A stretch of DNA of 64,000 bases from contig JAENRU010000499.1 in NCBI GenBank assembly GCA_016647705.1, positions 110,001 to 174,000 of the forward strand, in the 5' to 3' direction. Each line of letters opens with the position of its first letter. The first letter of the stretch is position 1. Shown in pieces: positions 21,649 to 32,756 of the stretch. Origin of the DNA: Eucommia ulmoides. Its lineage: Eukaryota > Streptophyta > Magnoliopsida > Garryales > Eucommiaceae. The position numbers were made by a program, and so were the translations under genes. Under the pieces are notes generated by a model that saw only the letters and a list, made by a program, of their open reading frames with translations, ran no database searches and was not told the origin of the DNA.

Positions 21649-23346
21649 GTGTCTGTTTCGGACGAAAAATACGACTTTGTTGGGTGGAAACGACCTTCTG
21701 AACAAAACGCCCCCGAAAGGCCCCAAAAGACGAACTTTGGCACTCTAATTCTACTTCGTCCGTTTGGGACGAAAAATACCACTTTTCTGCTTGCAAACAG
21801 TATTTTTGGACAAAACGGCTTCGAAAGGCCTTAAAAGACCAAGTTTGGCAAGAAAATTCAACCGTGTCCGTTTCGGACGAAAAATACCACTTTCTTGGGC
21901 GGAAACAACCTTCTGAGCAAAATGCCCCCAGAAGGCCAAAAAAGACCGACTTTGACCCTAAAATCCAACCGTGTCCGTTTCGGACGAAAAATACCACATT
22001 TCTGTTTAGAAACAGTATTTTGGACGAAACGGCTCCGAAAGGCCATCAAAGACCATGCTTGGCTAGAAAATTCAACTGTATCCGTTCCAGACGAAATATA
22101 CCACTTTTTTGGGTGGAAACGACCTTCTCAGAAAAATGCCCCCAAAAGTCCCAGAAAAGACAACCTTTGACCCCAAATTCAACTTCGTCTGTGTCGGACG
22201 AAAAATACCACTTTCTTACTTAGAAACGGTATTTTGGACAAAAGGACCGCGAATGGCCTTAGAAGACCATGTTTGGCATGAAAATTCAACTGCATCCGTT
22301 ATGGACGAAAAAATACCACTTTTTTTCGTTGGAAACGTCCTTCTGAGCAAAACGCCCCCAGAAGGCCCAGAGAGACCAACTTTAACCCTAAAATTCAACT
22401 TCGCTCGTTTTCGACAAAAACAATACCACTTATTTGCTCGGAAACGGTTTTTTGAACGAAACGACTCCGAAACGGTTTTTTGAACAAAATGACTCTGAGA
22501 AACCTTAAAGGACCAGGTTTGGCAAGAAAATTGAACCGTCTCTGTTTCGGATGAAAAACACCACTTTTTTTGCTAGAAATGACCTTCAAAGCAAAACGCC
22601 CCCAAAATGACCAAAAAGACAAACTTTGACCCGAAAATTCGACTGTTTTCAATGGGAAACGGTCTTCTGAACAAAACGACTCCGAAAGGCCTTCAAAGAC
22701 CAGGTTCGGCAAGAAAATACAACCGTCTCCCTTTCGGACGAAAAATATTACTTTCTTATGTGAAAACCAGCTTCTGAGCAAAACGCCCCTGAAAGGCCAA
22801 AAAAGACCAACTTTGACCCCAAAATTCAACTTCGTTCGTTTCGGACGAAAAATACCACTTATTTGCTCGGAAACGGTTTTTTCGAACAAAACGACTCCGA
22901 AACGCATCAAAGGACCACGTTTGGCAAGAAAAATTCAACCGTCTCTGTTTCGGACGAAAAATACCACTTTTTTGGGTGGAAACGACCTGCTTAGAGAAAC
23001 ACACCCAAAATGCCCAAAAACGCAAAGTTTGACCCAAAAATTCAACTTCGTCCGTTTCGGACGGGAAAGACAACTTTTTTGCTTGCAAATGGTCTTTTAA
23101 ACAAAATGACTCCGAAAGGCCTTAGAAGACCAGGTTCGGCAAGAAAATTCAACCGTGTCCGTTTCGGACGAAAAATAGCACTTTCTGGGGGCGGAACGAC
23201 CTTCTGAGGGAAACGCCCCCAAAAGGCCCGAAAAGACCAACTTTGACCCAAAAATTAAAAGACAACTTTTCTGATTGCAAATGGTCTTCGAAACAAAACG
23301 ACTCCGAAAGGCCGCATAAGACCCTGTTTGGTAAACAAATTCGACC
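21649..23346. repeat. HOR unit 4 (1,698 bp)
   Basis: A full unit. From its second half the GTCTGTGTCGGACG variant (about 22187), typical of units 4-13, replaces GTCTGTTTCGGACG. It carries the first TTCGTTGGAAACGTCC variant at about 22325. Confidence 0.9.
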
Positions 23347-25035
23347 ATGTCTGTTTCGGACGAAAAATACCGCTTCGTTGGGTGGAAACGACCTTCTAAA
23401 CAAAACACCACGGAAAGGCCCCAAAAGAGCCCTACAATTCTACTTCGTCCGTTTCGGACGAAAAATACCACTTTTCTGCTTACAAACAGTATTTTGGACG
23501 AAACGGCTCCGAAAGGCCTTAAAAGACCAGGTTTGGCAAGAAAATCCAACCGTGTTCCGTTCGGACGAAAAACACCACTTTCTTGGGTGGAAACAACCTT
23601 CTGAGCAAAATGCCCCCAGAAGGCCAAAAAAGACCAACTTTGACCCTAAAATTCTACTTCGTCCGTTTCGGACGAAAAGTACGACATTTCTGTTTAGAAA
23701 CAGTATTTTGGACGAAACGGCTCCGAAAGGCCATCAAAGACCATGCTTGGCTAGAAAATTCAACTGTATCCGTTCCAGACGAAATATACCACTTTTTTGG
23801 GTGGAAACGACCTTCTCAGAAAAATGCCCCCAAAAGTCCCAGAAAAGACAACCTTTGACCCCAAATTCAACTTCGTCTGTGTCGGACGAAAAATACCACT
23901 TTCTTACTTGGAAACGGTATTTTGGACAAAAGGACCGCGAATGGCCTTAGAAGACCATGTTTGGCATGAAAATTCAACTGCATCCGTTTTGGACGAAAAA
24001 ATACCACTTTTTTTCGTTGGAAACGTCCTTCTGAGCAAAACGCCCCCAAAAGGCCCAGAGAGACCAACTTTAACCCTAAAATTCAACTTCGCTCGTTTTC
24101 GACAAAAACAATACCACTTATTTGCTCGGAAACGGTTTTTTTAACGAAACGACTCCGAAACGGTTTTTTGAACAAAATGACTCTGAGAAACCTTAAAGGA
24201 CCAGGTTTGGCAAGAAAATTGAACCGTCTCTGTTTCGGATGAAAAACACCACTTTTTTTGCTAGAAATGACCTTCAAAGCAAAACGCCCCCAAAATGCCC
24301 AAAAAGACAAACTTTGACCCGAAAATTCGACTGTTTTCAATGGGAAACGGTCTTCTGAACAAAACGACTCCGAAAGGCCTTCAAAGACCAGGTTCGGGAA
24401 GAAAATACAACCGTCTCCGTTTCGGACGAAAAATATTACTTTCCCATGGGAAAACCAGCTTCAGAGCGAAACACCCCTGAAAGAACAAAAAAGACCAACT
24501 TTGACCCCAAAATTCAACTTCGTTCGTTTCGGACGAAAAATACCACTTATTTGCTCGGAAACGGTTTTTTCGAACAAAACGACTCCGAAACGCATCAAAG
24601 GACCACGTTTGGCAAGAAAAATTCAACCGTCTCTGTTTCGGACGAAAAATACCACTTTTTTGGGTGGAAACGACCTGCTTAGAGAAACGCACCCAAAATG
24701 CCCAAAAACGCCAAGCTTGACCCAAAAATTCAACTTCGTCCGTTTCGGACGGGAAAGACAACTTTTTTGCTTGCAAATGGTCTTTTAAACAAAATGACTC
24801 CGAAAGGCCTTAGAAGACCAGGTTCGGCAAGAAAATTCAACCGTGTCCGTTTCGGACGAAAAATAGCACTTTCTGGGGGCGGAAACGACCTTCTGAGGGA
24901 AATGCCCCCAAAAGGCCCGGAAAGACCAACTTTTACCCAAAAATTAAAAGACAACTTTTCTGATTGCAAATGGTCTTTGAAACAAAACGACTCCGAAAGG
25001 CCGCATAAGACCCCGTTTGGTAAACAAATTCGACC
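23347..25035. repeat. HOR unit 5 (1,689 bp)
   Basis: A canonical unit. It has GACGAAAAGTACGACATTT and GACGAAATATACCAC, which are shared with unit 9 but not with the adjacent unit 6. Confidence 0.92.
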
Positions 25036-25884
25036 ATGTCTGTTTCGGACGAAAAATACCGCTTCGTTGGGTGGAAACGACCTTCTGAACAAAACGCCAC
25101 GGAAAGGCCCCAAAAGAGCCCTACAATTCTACTTCGTCCATTTCGGACGAAAAATACCATTTTTCTGCTTACAAACAGTATTTTGGACGAAACGGCTCCG
25201 AAAGGCCTTAAAAGACCAGGTTTGGCAAGAAAATCCAACCGTGTTCGTTTCGGACGAAAAACACCACTTTCTTGGGTGGAAACAACCTTCTGAGCAAAAT
25301 GCCCCCAGAAGGCCAAAAAAGACCAACTTTGACCCTAAAATTCTACTTCGTCCGTTTCGGACGAAAAATACCACATTTCTGTTTGCAAACAGTATTTTGG
25401 ACGAAACGGCTCCGAAAGGCCATCAAAGACCATGCTTGGCTAGAAAATTCAACTGTATCCGTTCCAGACGAAAAATACCACTTTTTTGGGTGGAAACGAC
25501 CTTCTCAGAAAAATGCCCCCAAAAGTCCCAGAAAAGACAACCTTTGACCCCAAATTCAACTTCGTCTGTGTCGGACGAAAAATACCACTTTCTTACTTGG
25601 AAACGGTATTTTGGACAAAAGGACCGCGAATGGCCTTAGAAGACCATGTTTGGCATGAAAATTCAACTACATCTGTTTTGGACGAAAAAATACCACTTTT
25701 TTTCGTTGGAAACGTCCTTCTGAGCAAAACGCCCCCAAAAGGCCCAGAGAGACCAACTTTAACCCTAAAATTCAACTTCGCTCGTTTTCGACAAAACCAA
25801 TACCACCTATTTGCTCGGAAACGGTTTTTTTTAACGAAACGACTCCGAAACGGTTTTTTGAACAAAATGACTCTGAGAAACCTT

Positions 25885-25889
25885 AAAGG
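25885..25889. repeat. Target-site duplication AAAGG of the first solo LTR (left copy)
   Basis: AAAGG precedes the LTR and recurs at 26785-26789. The uninterrupted satellite reads CCTTAAAGGACCAGG. Confidence 0.93.
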
Positions 25890-25890
25890 T

Positions 25891-26094
25891 GATGAGAACC
25901 AACGTGCACCAACAAAGGATCCGCTGCATGTTCCAATTGGGCCTATTACGAGGGCAAGATCCAAAAAGATCAAAGAAGCACTTAATGGGCTAATTCAAGA
26001 TATATGGGCTGAATCTAAAGTCATAATGCCCAAGTTAGGCCCAAATGGCAATCAAGGCCTAATCCATCTCATAAAGGCAAGCAAATGGGCTTAG
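25891..26094 (+). pseudogene. pol C-terminal tail retained in solo LTR copy 1
   Basis: The LTR encodes an open stretch of 67 codons, beginning DENQRAPTKDPLHVP and GPITRARSKKIKEAL and ending SKWA before TAG. It matches the LTR-encoded end of pol in the complete element with very few changes. In this solo LTR it is fused by chance to an open frame of the upstream satellite, so any translated product would be meaningless. Its intactness indicates that the insertion is not very old. Confidence 0.85.
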
Positions 26095-26420
26095 TCATGA
26101 ACTTAAATGGGCCAAAGCATGAGACCCACGAAATTCTACTTATTTATTTTAGTTTATATCATTTTGTAAGACATCAATGCCAATTAGTATTTTTATTTTC
26201 TAGTATTGATCTTGTAATAAGTTTGAAAGGCATCTAGGACTTTTGTTCTTGTAGCCTCCCCCTAGGTGTGAAAGGCCACCCACTATCTATAGTAGGGTGT
26301 GCTAAAGTTGAAGACTTCTTGTGTGAAAAGGACAACCCTAGGTGTGAAAGACCGCCCCCTATCTAAGGTAGGGTGTGCTTGACCACCCACTAGCCTAGGC
26401 TCTCCTTTGTGTTGGTTGCC

Positions 26421-26428
26421 TATTTAAG
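26421..26428 (+). promoter_or_regulatory. TATA-like box of solo LTR copy 1
   Basis: TATTTAAG occurs 531 bp into the LTR. If active it would direct transcription rightward into the satellite array. Confidence 0.5.
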
Positions 26429-26784
26429 AGAGTTGTATTCCATGGGAAAAACACACTACTTGAATAATATATCAGATTGAGAGAGTTTTCTCTTGAGTTC
26501 TTCATAGAACTTTTCTTTGAACTTATCAAGAATTTCTTGTGGCGTTCAAACTCTATAACTTCGGTTCGTGATTCCATTATAATCTTTGGGTCGAGGTTTG
26601 TTATTTTATACCTTTGGTTCGCGTTTCATTCATAAACGTTGGGTCAAGGTTTCTATCAAACATTCTGTATTTTTGTGTTCTACCTTTCTTTCTTTTCATT
26701 ATAAATCTAGATTTTAGATCGATCCTAGCAAAGACACCATAAATTGGTTTCGGGTCTCACTAATTCTTGGTGAGGTTCGCATCA

Positions 26785-26789
26785 AAAGG
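26785..26789. repeat. Target-site duplication AAAGG of the first solo LTR (right copy)
   Basis: AAAGG follows the LTR and continues as ACCAGGTTTGG, the normal satellite. Confidence 0.93.
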
Positions 26790-27624
26790 ACCAGGTTTGG
26801 CAAGAAAATTGAACCGTCTCTGTTTCGGATGAAAAACACCACTTTTTTTGCTAGAAATGATCTTCAAAGCAAAACGCCCCCAAAATGCCCAAAAAGACAA
26901 ACTTTGACCTGAAAATTCGACTGTTTTCAATGGGAAACGGTCTTCTGAACAAAACGACTCCGAAAGGCCTTCAAAGACCAGGTTCGGCAAGAAAATACAA
27001 CCGTCTCCGTTTCGGACGAAAAATATTACTTTCCCATGGGAAAACCAGCTTCAGAGCGAAACGCCCCTGAAAGAACAAAAAAGACCAACTTTGACCCCAA
27101 AATTCAACTTCGTTCGTTTCGGACGAAAAATACCACTTATTTGCTCGGAAACGGTTTTTCGAACAAAACGACTCCGAAACGCATCAAAGGACCACGTTTG
27201 GCAAGAAAAATTCAACCGTCTCTGTTTCGGACGAAAAATACCACTTTTTTGGGTGGAAACGACCTGCTTAGAGAAACGCACCCAAAATGCCCAAAAACGC
27301 CAAGTTTGACCCAAAAATTCAACTTCGTCCGTTTCGGACGGGAAAGACAACTTTTTTGCTTGCAAATGGTCTTTTAAACAAAATGACTCCGAAAGGCCTT
27401 AGAAGACCAGGTTCGGCAAGAAAATTCAACCGTGTCCGTTTCGGACGAAAAATAGCACTTTCTGGGGGCGGAAACGACCTTCTGAGGGAAACGCCCCCAA
27501 AAGGCCCGGAAAGACCAACTTTTACCCAAAAATTAAAAGACAACTTTTCTGATTGCAAATGGTCTTTGAAACAAAATGACTCCGAAAGGCCGCATAAGAC
27601 CCCGTTTGGTAAACAAATTCGACC

Positions 27625-29313
27625 ATGTCTGTTTCGGACGAAAAATACCGCTTCGTTGGGTGGAAACGACCTTCTGAACAAAACGCCACGGAAAGGCCCC
27701 AAAAGAGCCCTACAATTCTACTTCGTCCATTTCGGACGAAAAATACCATTTTTCTGCTTACAAACAGTATTTTGGACGAAACGGCTCCGAAAGGCCTTAA
27801 AAGACCAGGTTTGGCAAGAAAATCCAACCGTGTTCGTTTCGGACGAAAAACACCACTTTCTTGGGTGGAAACAACCTTCTGAGCAAAATGCCCCCAGAAG
27901 GCCAAAAAAGACCAACTTTGACCCTAAAATTCTACTTCGTCCGTTTCGGACGAAAAATACGACATTTCTGTTTAGAAACAGTATTTTGGACGAAACGGCT
28001 CCGAAAGGCCATCAAAGACCATGCTTGGCTAGAAAATTCAACTGTATCCGTTCCAGACGAAAAATACCACTTTTTTGGGTGGAAACGACCTTCTCAGAAA
28101 AATGCCCCCAAAAGTCCCAGAAAAGACAACCTTTGACCCCAAATTCAACTTCGTCTGTGTCGGACGAAAAATACCACTTTTCTACTTGGAAACGGTATTT
28201 TGGACAAAAGGACCGCGAATGGCCTTAGAAGACCATGTTTGGCATGAAAATTCAACTGCATCCGTTTTGGACGAAAAAATACCACTTTTTTTCGTTGGAA
28301 ACGTCCTTCTGAGCAAAACGCCCCCAAAAGGCCCAGAGAGACCAATTTTAACCCTAAAATTCAACTTCGCTCGTTTTCGACAAAAACAATACCACCTATT
28401 TGCTCGGAAACGGTTTTTTTAACGAAACGACTCCGAAACGGTTTTTTGAACAAAATGACTCTGAGAAACCTTAAAGGACCAGGTTTGGCAAGAAAATTGA
28501 ACCGTCTCTGTTTCGGATGAAAAACACCACTTTTTTTGCTAGAAATGACCTTCAAAGCAAAACGCCCCCAAAATGCCCAAAAAGACAAACTTTGACCCGA
28601 AAATTCGACTGTTTTCAATGGGAAACGGTCTTCTGAACAAAACGACTCCGAAAGGCCTTCAAAGACCAGGTTCGGCAAGAAAATACAACCGTCTCCGTTT
28701 CGGACGAAAAATATTACTTTCCCATGGGAAAACCAGGTTCAGAGCGAAACGCCCCTGAAAGAACAAAAAAGACCAACTTTGACCCCAAAATTCAACTTCG
28801 TTCGTTTCGGACGAAAAATACCACTTATTTGCTCGGAAACGGTTTTTTCGAACAAAACGACTCCGAAACGCATCAAAGGACCACGTTTGGCAAGAAAAAT
28901 TCAACCGTCTCTGTTTCGGACGAAAAATACCACTTTTTTGGGTGGAAACGACCTGCTTAGAGAAACGCACCCAAAATGCCCAAAAACGCCAAGTTTGACC
29001 CAAAAATTCAACTTCGTCCGTTTCGGACGGGAAAGACAACTTTTTTGCTTGCAAATGGTCTTTTAAACAAAATGACTCCGAAAGGCCTTAGAAGACCAGG
29101 TTCGGCAAGAAAATTCAACCGTGTCCGTTTCGGACGAAAAATAGCACTTTCTGGGGGCGGAAACGACCTTCTGAGGGAAACGCCCCCAAAAGGCCCGGAA
29201 AGACCAACTTTGACCCAAAAATTAAAAGACAACTTTTCTGATTGCAAATGGTCTTTGAAACAAAACGACTCCGAAAGGCTGCATAAGACCCCGTTTGGTA
29301 AACAAATTCGACC
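27625..29313. repeat. HOR unit 7 (1,689 bp)
   Basis: A canonical unit, nearly identical to units 6 and 8. It keeps CACTTTTCTACTTGG at about 28177, where most neighbours have CACTTTCTTACTTGG. Confidence 0.92.
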
Positions 29314-31003
29314 ATGTCTGTTTCGGACGAAAAATACCGCTTCGTTGGGTGGAAACGACCTTCTGAACAAAACGCCACGGAAAGGCCCCAAAAGAGCCCT
29401 ACAATTCTACTTCGTCCGTTTCGGACGAAAAATACCACTTTTCTGCTTACAAACAGTATTTTGGACGAAACGGCTCCGAAAGGCCTTAAAAGACCAGGTT
29501 TGGCAAGAAAATCCAACCGTGTTCCGTTCGGACGAAAAACACCACTTTCTTGGGTGGAAACAACCTTCTGAGCAAAATGCCCCCAGAAGGCCAAAAAAGA
29601 CCAACTTTGACCCTAAAATTCTACTTCGTCCGTTTCGGACGAAAAATACGACATTTCTGTTTAGAAACAGTATTTTGGACGAAACAGCTCCGAAAGGCCA
29701 TCAAAGACCATGCTTGGCTAGAAAATTCAACTGTATCCGTTCCAGACGAAAAATACCACTTTTTTGGGTGGAAACGACCTTCTCAGAAAAATGCCCCCAA
29801 AAGTCCCAGAAAAGACAACCTTTGACCCCAAATTCAACTTCGTCTGTGTCGGACGAAAAATACCACTTTCTTACTTGGAAACGGTATTTTGGACAAAAGG
29901 ACCGCGAATGGCCTTAGAAGACCATGTTTGTCATGAAAATTCAACTGCATCCGTTTTGGACGAAAAAATACCACTTTTTTTCGTTGGAAACGTCCTTCTG
30001 AGCAAAACGCCCCCAAAAGGCCCAGAGAGACCAACTTTAACCCTAAAATTCAACTTCGCTCGTTTTCGACAAAAACAATACCACTTATTTGCTCGGAAAC
30101 GGTTTTTTTTAACGAAACGACTCCGAAACGGTTTTTTTGAACAAAATGACTCTGAGAAACCTTAAAGGACCAGGTTTGGCAAGAAAATTGAACCGTCTCT
30201 GTTTCGGATGAAAAACACCACTTTTTTTGCTAGAAATGACCTTCAAAGCAAAACGCCCCCAAAATGCCCAAAAAGACAAACTTTGACCCGAAAATTCGAC
30301 TGTTTTCAATGGGAAACGGTCTTCTGAACAAAACGACTCCGAAAGGCCTTCAAAGACCAGGTTCGGCAAGAAAATACAACCGTCTCCGTTTCGGACGAAA
30401 AATATTACTTTCCCATGGGAAAACCAGCTTCAGAGCGAAACGCCCCTGAAAGAACAAAAAAGACCAACTTTGACCCCAAAATTCAACTTCGTTCGTTTCG
30501 GACGAAAAATACCACTTATTTGCTCGGAAACGGTTTTTCGAACAAAACGACTCCGAAACGCATCAAAGGACCACGTTTGGCAAGAAAAATTCAACCGTCT
30601 CTGTTTCGGACGAAAAATACCACTTTTTTGGGTGGAAACGACCTGCTTAGAGAAACGCACCCAAAATGCCCAAAAACGCCAAGCTTGACCCAAAAATTCA
30701 ACTTCGTCCGTTTCGGACGGGAAAGACAACTTTTTTGCTTGCAAATGGTCTTTTAAACAAAATGACTCCGAAAGGCCTTAGAAGACCAGGTTCGGCAAGA
30801 AAATTCAACCGTGTCCGTTTCGGACGAAAAATAGCACTTTCTGGGGGCGGAAACGACCTTCTGAGGGAAACGCCCCCAAAAGGCCCGGAAAGACCAACTT
30901 TTACCCAAAAATTAAAAGACAACTTTTCTGATTGCAAATGGTCTTTGAAACAAAACGACTCCGAAAGGCCGCATAAGACCCCGTTTGGTAAACAAATTCG
31001 ACC
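29314..31003. repeat. HOR unit 8 (1,690 bp)
   Basis: A canonical unit. It has an extra T in the GGTTTTTTTGAAC run at about 30130 and the single variant GTTTGTCATG at about 29927. Confidence 0.92.
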
Positions 31004-31851
31004 ATGTCTGTTTCGGACGAAAAATACCGCTTCGTTGGGTGGAAACGACCTTCTGAACAAAACGCCACGGAAAGGCCCCAAAAGAGCCCTACAATTCTAC
31101 TTCGTCCGTTTCGGACGAAAAATACCACTTTTCTGCTTACAAACAGTATTTTGGACGAAACGGCTCCGAAAGGCCTTAAAAGACCAGGTTTGGCAAGAAA
31201 ATCCAACCGTGTTCCGTTCGGACGAAAAACACCACTTTCTTGGGTGGAAACAACCTTCTGAGCAAAATGCCCCCAGAAGGCCAAAAAAGACCAACTTTGA
31301 CCCTAAAATTCTACTTCGTCCGTTTCGGACGAAAAGTACGACATTTCTGTTTAGAAACAGTATTTTGGACGAAACGGCTCCGAAAGGCCATCAAAGACCA
31401 TGCTTGGCTAGAAAATTCAACTGTATCCGTTCCAGACGAAATATACCACTTTTTTGGGTGGAAACGACCTTCTCAGAAAAATGCCCCCAAAAGTCCCAGA
31501 AAAGACAACCTTTGACCCCAAATTCAACTTCGTCTGTGTCGGACGAAAAATACCACTTTCTTACTTGGAAACGGTATTTTGGACAAAAGGACCGCGAATG
31601 GCCTTAGAAGACCATGTTTGGCATGAAAATTCAACTGCATCCGTTTTGGACGAAAAAATACCACTTTTTTTCGTTGGAAACGTCCTTCTGAGCAAAACGC
31701 CCCCAAAAGGCCCAGAGAGACCAACTTTAACCCTAAAATTCAACTTCGCTCGTTTTCGACAAAACCAATACCACCTATTTGCTCGGAAACGGTTTTTTTA
31801 ACGAAACGACTCCGAAACGGTTTTTTGAACAAAATGACTCTGAGAAACCTT

Positions 31852-31856
31852 AAAGG
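31852..31856. repeat. Target-site duplication AAAGG of the second solo LTR (left copy)
   Basis: AAAGG precedes the LTR and recurs at 32752-32756. It is the same pentamer at the same satellite phase as for solo LTR copy 1. Confidence 0.93.
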
Positions 31857-31857
31857 T

Positions 31858-32061
31858 GATGAGAACCAACGTGCACCAACAAAGGATCCGCTGCATGTTC
31901 CAATTGGGCCTATTACGAGGGCAAGATCCAAAAAGATCAAAGAAGCACTTAATGGGCTAATTCAAGATATATGGGCTGAATCTAAAGTCATAATGCCCAA
32001 GTTAGGCCCAAATGGCAATCAAGGCCTAATCCATCTCATAAAGGCAAGCAAATGGGCTTAG
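31858..32061 (+). pseudogene. pol C-terminal tail retained in solo LTR copy 2
   Basis: This is the same open stretch of 67 codons as in solo LTR copy 1, beginning DENQRAPTKDPLHVP and ending SKWA before TAG. It is again preceded by satellite and not by pol. No function is expected; it is a marker for the LTR family and for the duplication. Confidence 0.85.
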
Positions 32062-32387
32062 TCATGAACTTAAATGGGCCAAAGCATGAGACCCACGAAA
32101 TTCTACTTATTTATTTTAGTTTATATCATTTTGTAAGACATCAATGCCAATTAGTATTTTTATTTTCTAGTATTGATCTTGTAATAAGTTTGAAAGGCAT
32201 CTAGGACTTTTGTTCTTGTAGCCTCCCCCTAGGTGTGAAAGGCCACCCACTATCTATAGTAGGGTGTGCTAAAGTTGAAGACTTCTTGTGTGAAAAGGAC
32301 AACCCTAGGTGTGAAAGACCGCCCCCTATCTAAGGTAGGGTGTGCTTGACCACCCACTAGCCTAGGCTCTCCTTTGTGTTGGTTGCC

Positions 32388-32395
32388 TATTTAAG
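32388..32395 (+). promoter_or_regulatory. TATA-like box of solo LTR copy 2
   Basis: TATTTAAG at the same LTR offset as in copy 1. Confidence 0.5.
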
Positions 32396-32751
32396 AGAGT
32401 TGTATTCCATGGGAAAAACACACTACTTGAATAATATATCAGATTGAGAGAGTTTTCTCTTGAGTTCTTCATAGAACTTTTCTTTGAACTTATCAAGAAT
32501 TTCTTGTGGCGTTCAAACTCTATAACTTCGGTTCGTGATTCCATTATAATCTTTGGGTCGAGGTTTGTTATTTTATACCTTTGGTTCGCGTTTCATTCAT
32601 AAACGTTGGGTCAAGGTTTCTATCAAACATTCTGTATTTTTGTGTTCTACCTTTCTTTCTTTTCATTATAAATCTAGATTTTAGATCGATCCTAGCAAAG
32701 ACACCATAAATTGGTTTCGGGTCTCACTAATTCTTGGTGAGGTTCGCATCA

Positions 32752-32756
32752 AAAGG
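32752..32756. repeat. Target-site duplication AAAGG of the second solo LTR (right copy)
   Basis: AAAGG follows the LTR, then ACCAGGTTTGG as in the satellite. Confidence 0.93.

Larger units (their letters stand above)
25890..26784 (+). mobile_element. Solo LTR, copy 1
   Basis: This 895-bp LTR starts TGATGAGAACCAACGTGCACC and ends GAGGTTCGCATCA, with a 5-bp target duplication AAAGG on both sides. It is the same family as the complete element at 8030-14847 but in the opposite orientation, and has no internal region. It is therefore the product of LTR-LTR recombination. It contains two similar segments starting CCTAGGTGTGAAAG, 76 bp apart (26261 and 26337), before the TATA-like box. It appears identical to the copy at 31857-32751. 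Confidence 0.96.
25036..27624. repeat. HOR unit 6 (1,689 bp of satellite plus a solo LTR)
   Basis: This is a canonical 16-monomer unit interrupted by the 895-bp LTR and its 5-bp duplication. Without them it is 1,689 bp. Next to the LTR it has the variants CCAATACCACCTATTT upstream and GAAATGATCTTC and TTTGACCTGAAAATTC downstream. Confidence 0.92.
31857..32751 (+). mobile_element. Solo LTR, copy 2 (duplicate of copy 1)
   Basis: This is an 895-bp LTR with the same ends, orientation and target duplication as the LTR at 25890-26784, starting 5,967 bp downstream of it. I found no difference between the two LTRs on reading. Shared private variants in the flanking satellite argue that the LTR was copied along with its surroundings and did not insert a second time. 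Confidence 0.96.

Noticed and set aside
24698-25639. 313-codon open frame and its near copies as a multi-copy gene
   Set aside because: The peptide is a translation of the satellite monomers (repeated KIPLF, KNTTF and RPTLT motifs), it has counterparts in other frames and on the other strand, and it shows no domain. It follows from the repeat period being a multiple of three.
26395-26577. 60-codon minus-strand frame in the solo LTR as a small gene
   Set aside because: It lies within LTR control sequence, is the antisense of the transcribed part, and is duplicated only because the LTR is.
31857-32751. Second independent LTR insertion at a hotspot
   Set aside because: Same AAAGG duplication, same HOR phase, same LTR sequence and shared private flanking variants make co-duplication with the satellite much simpler.
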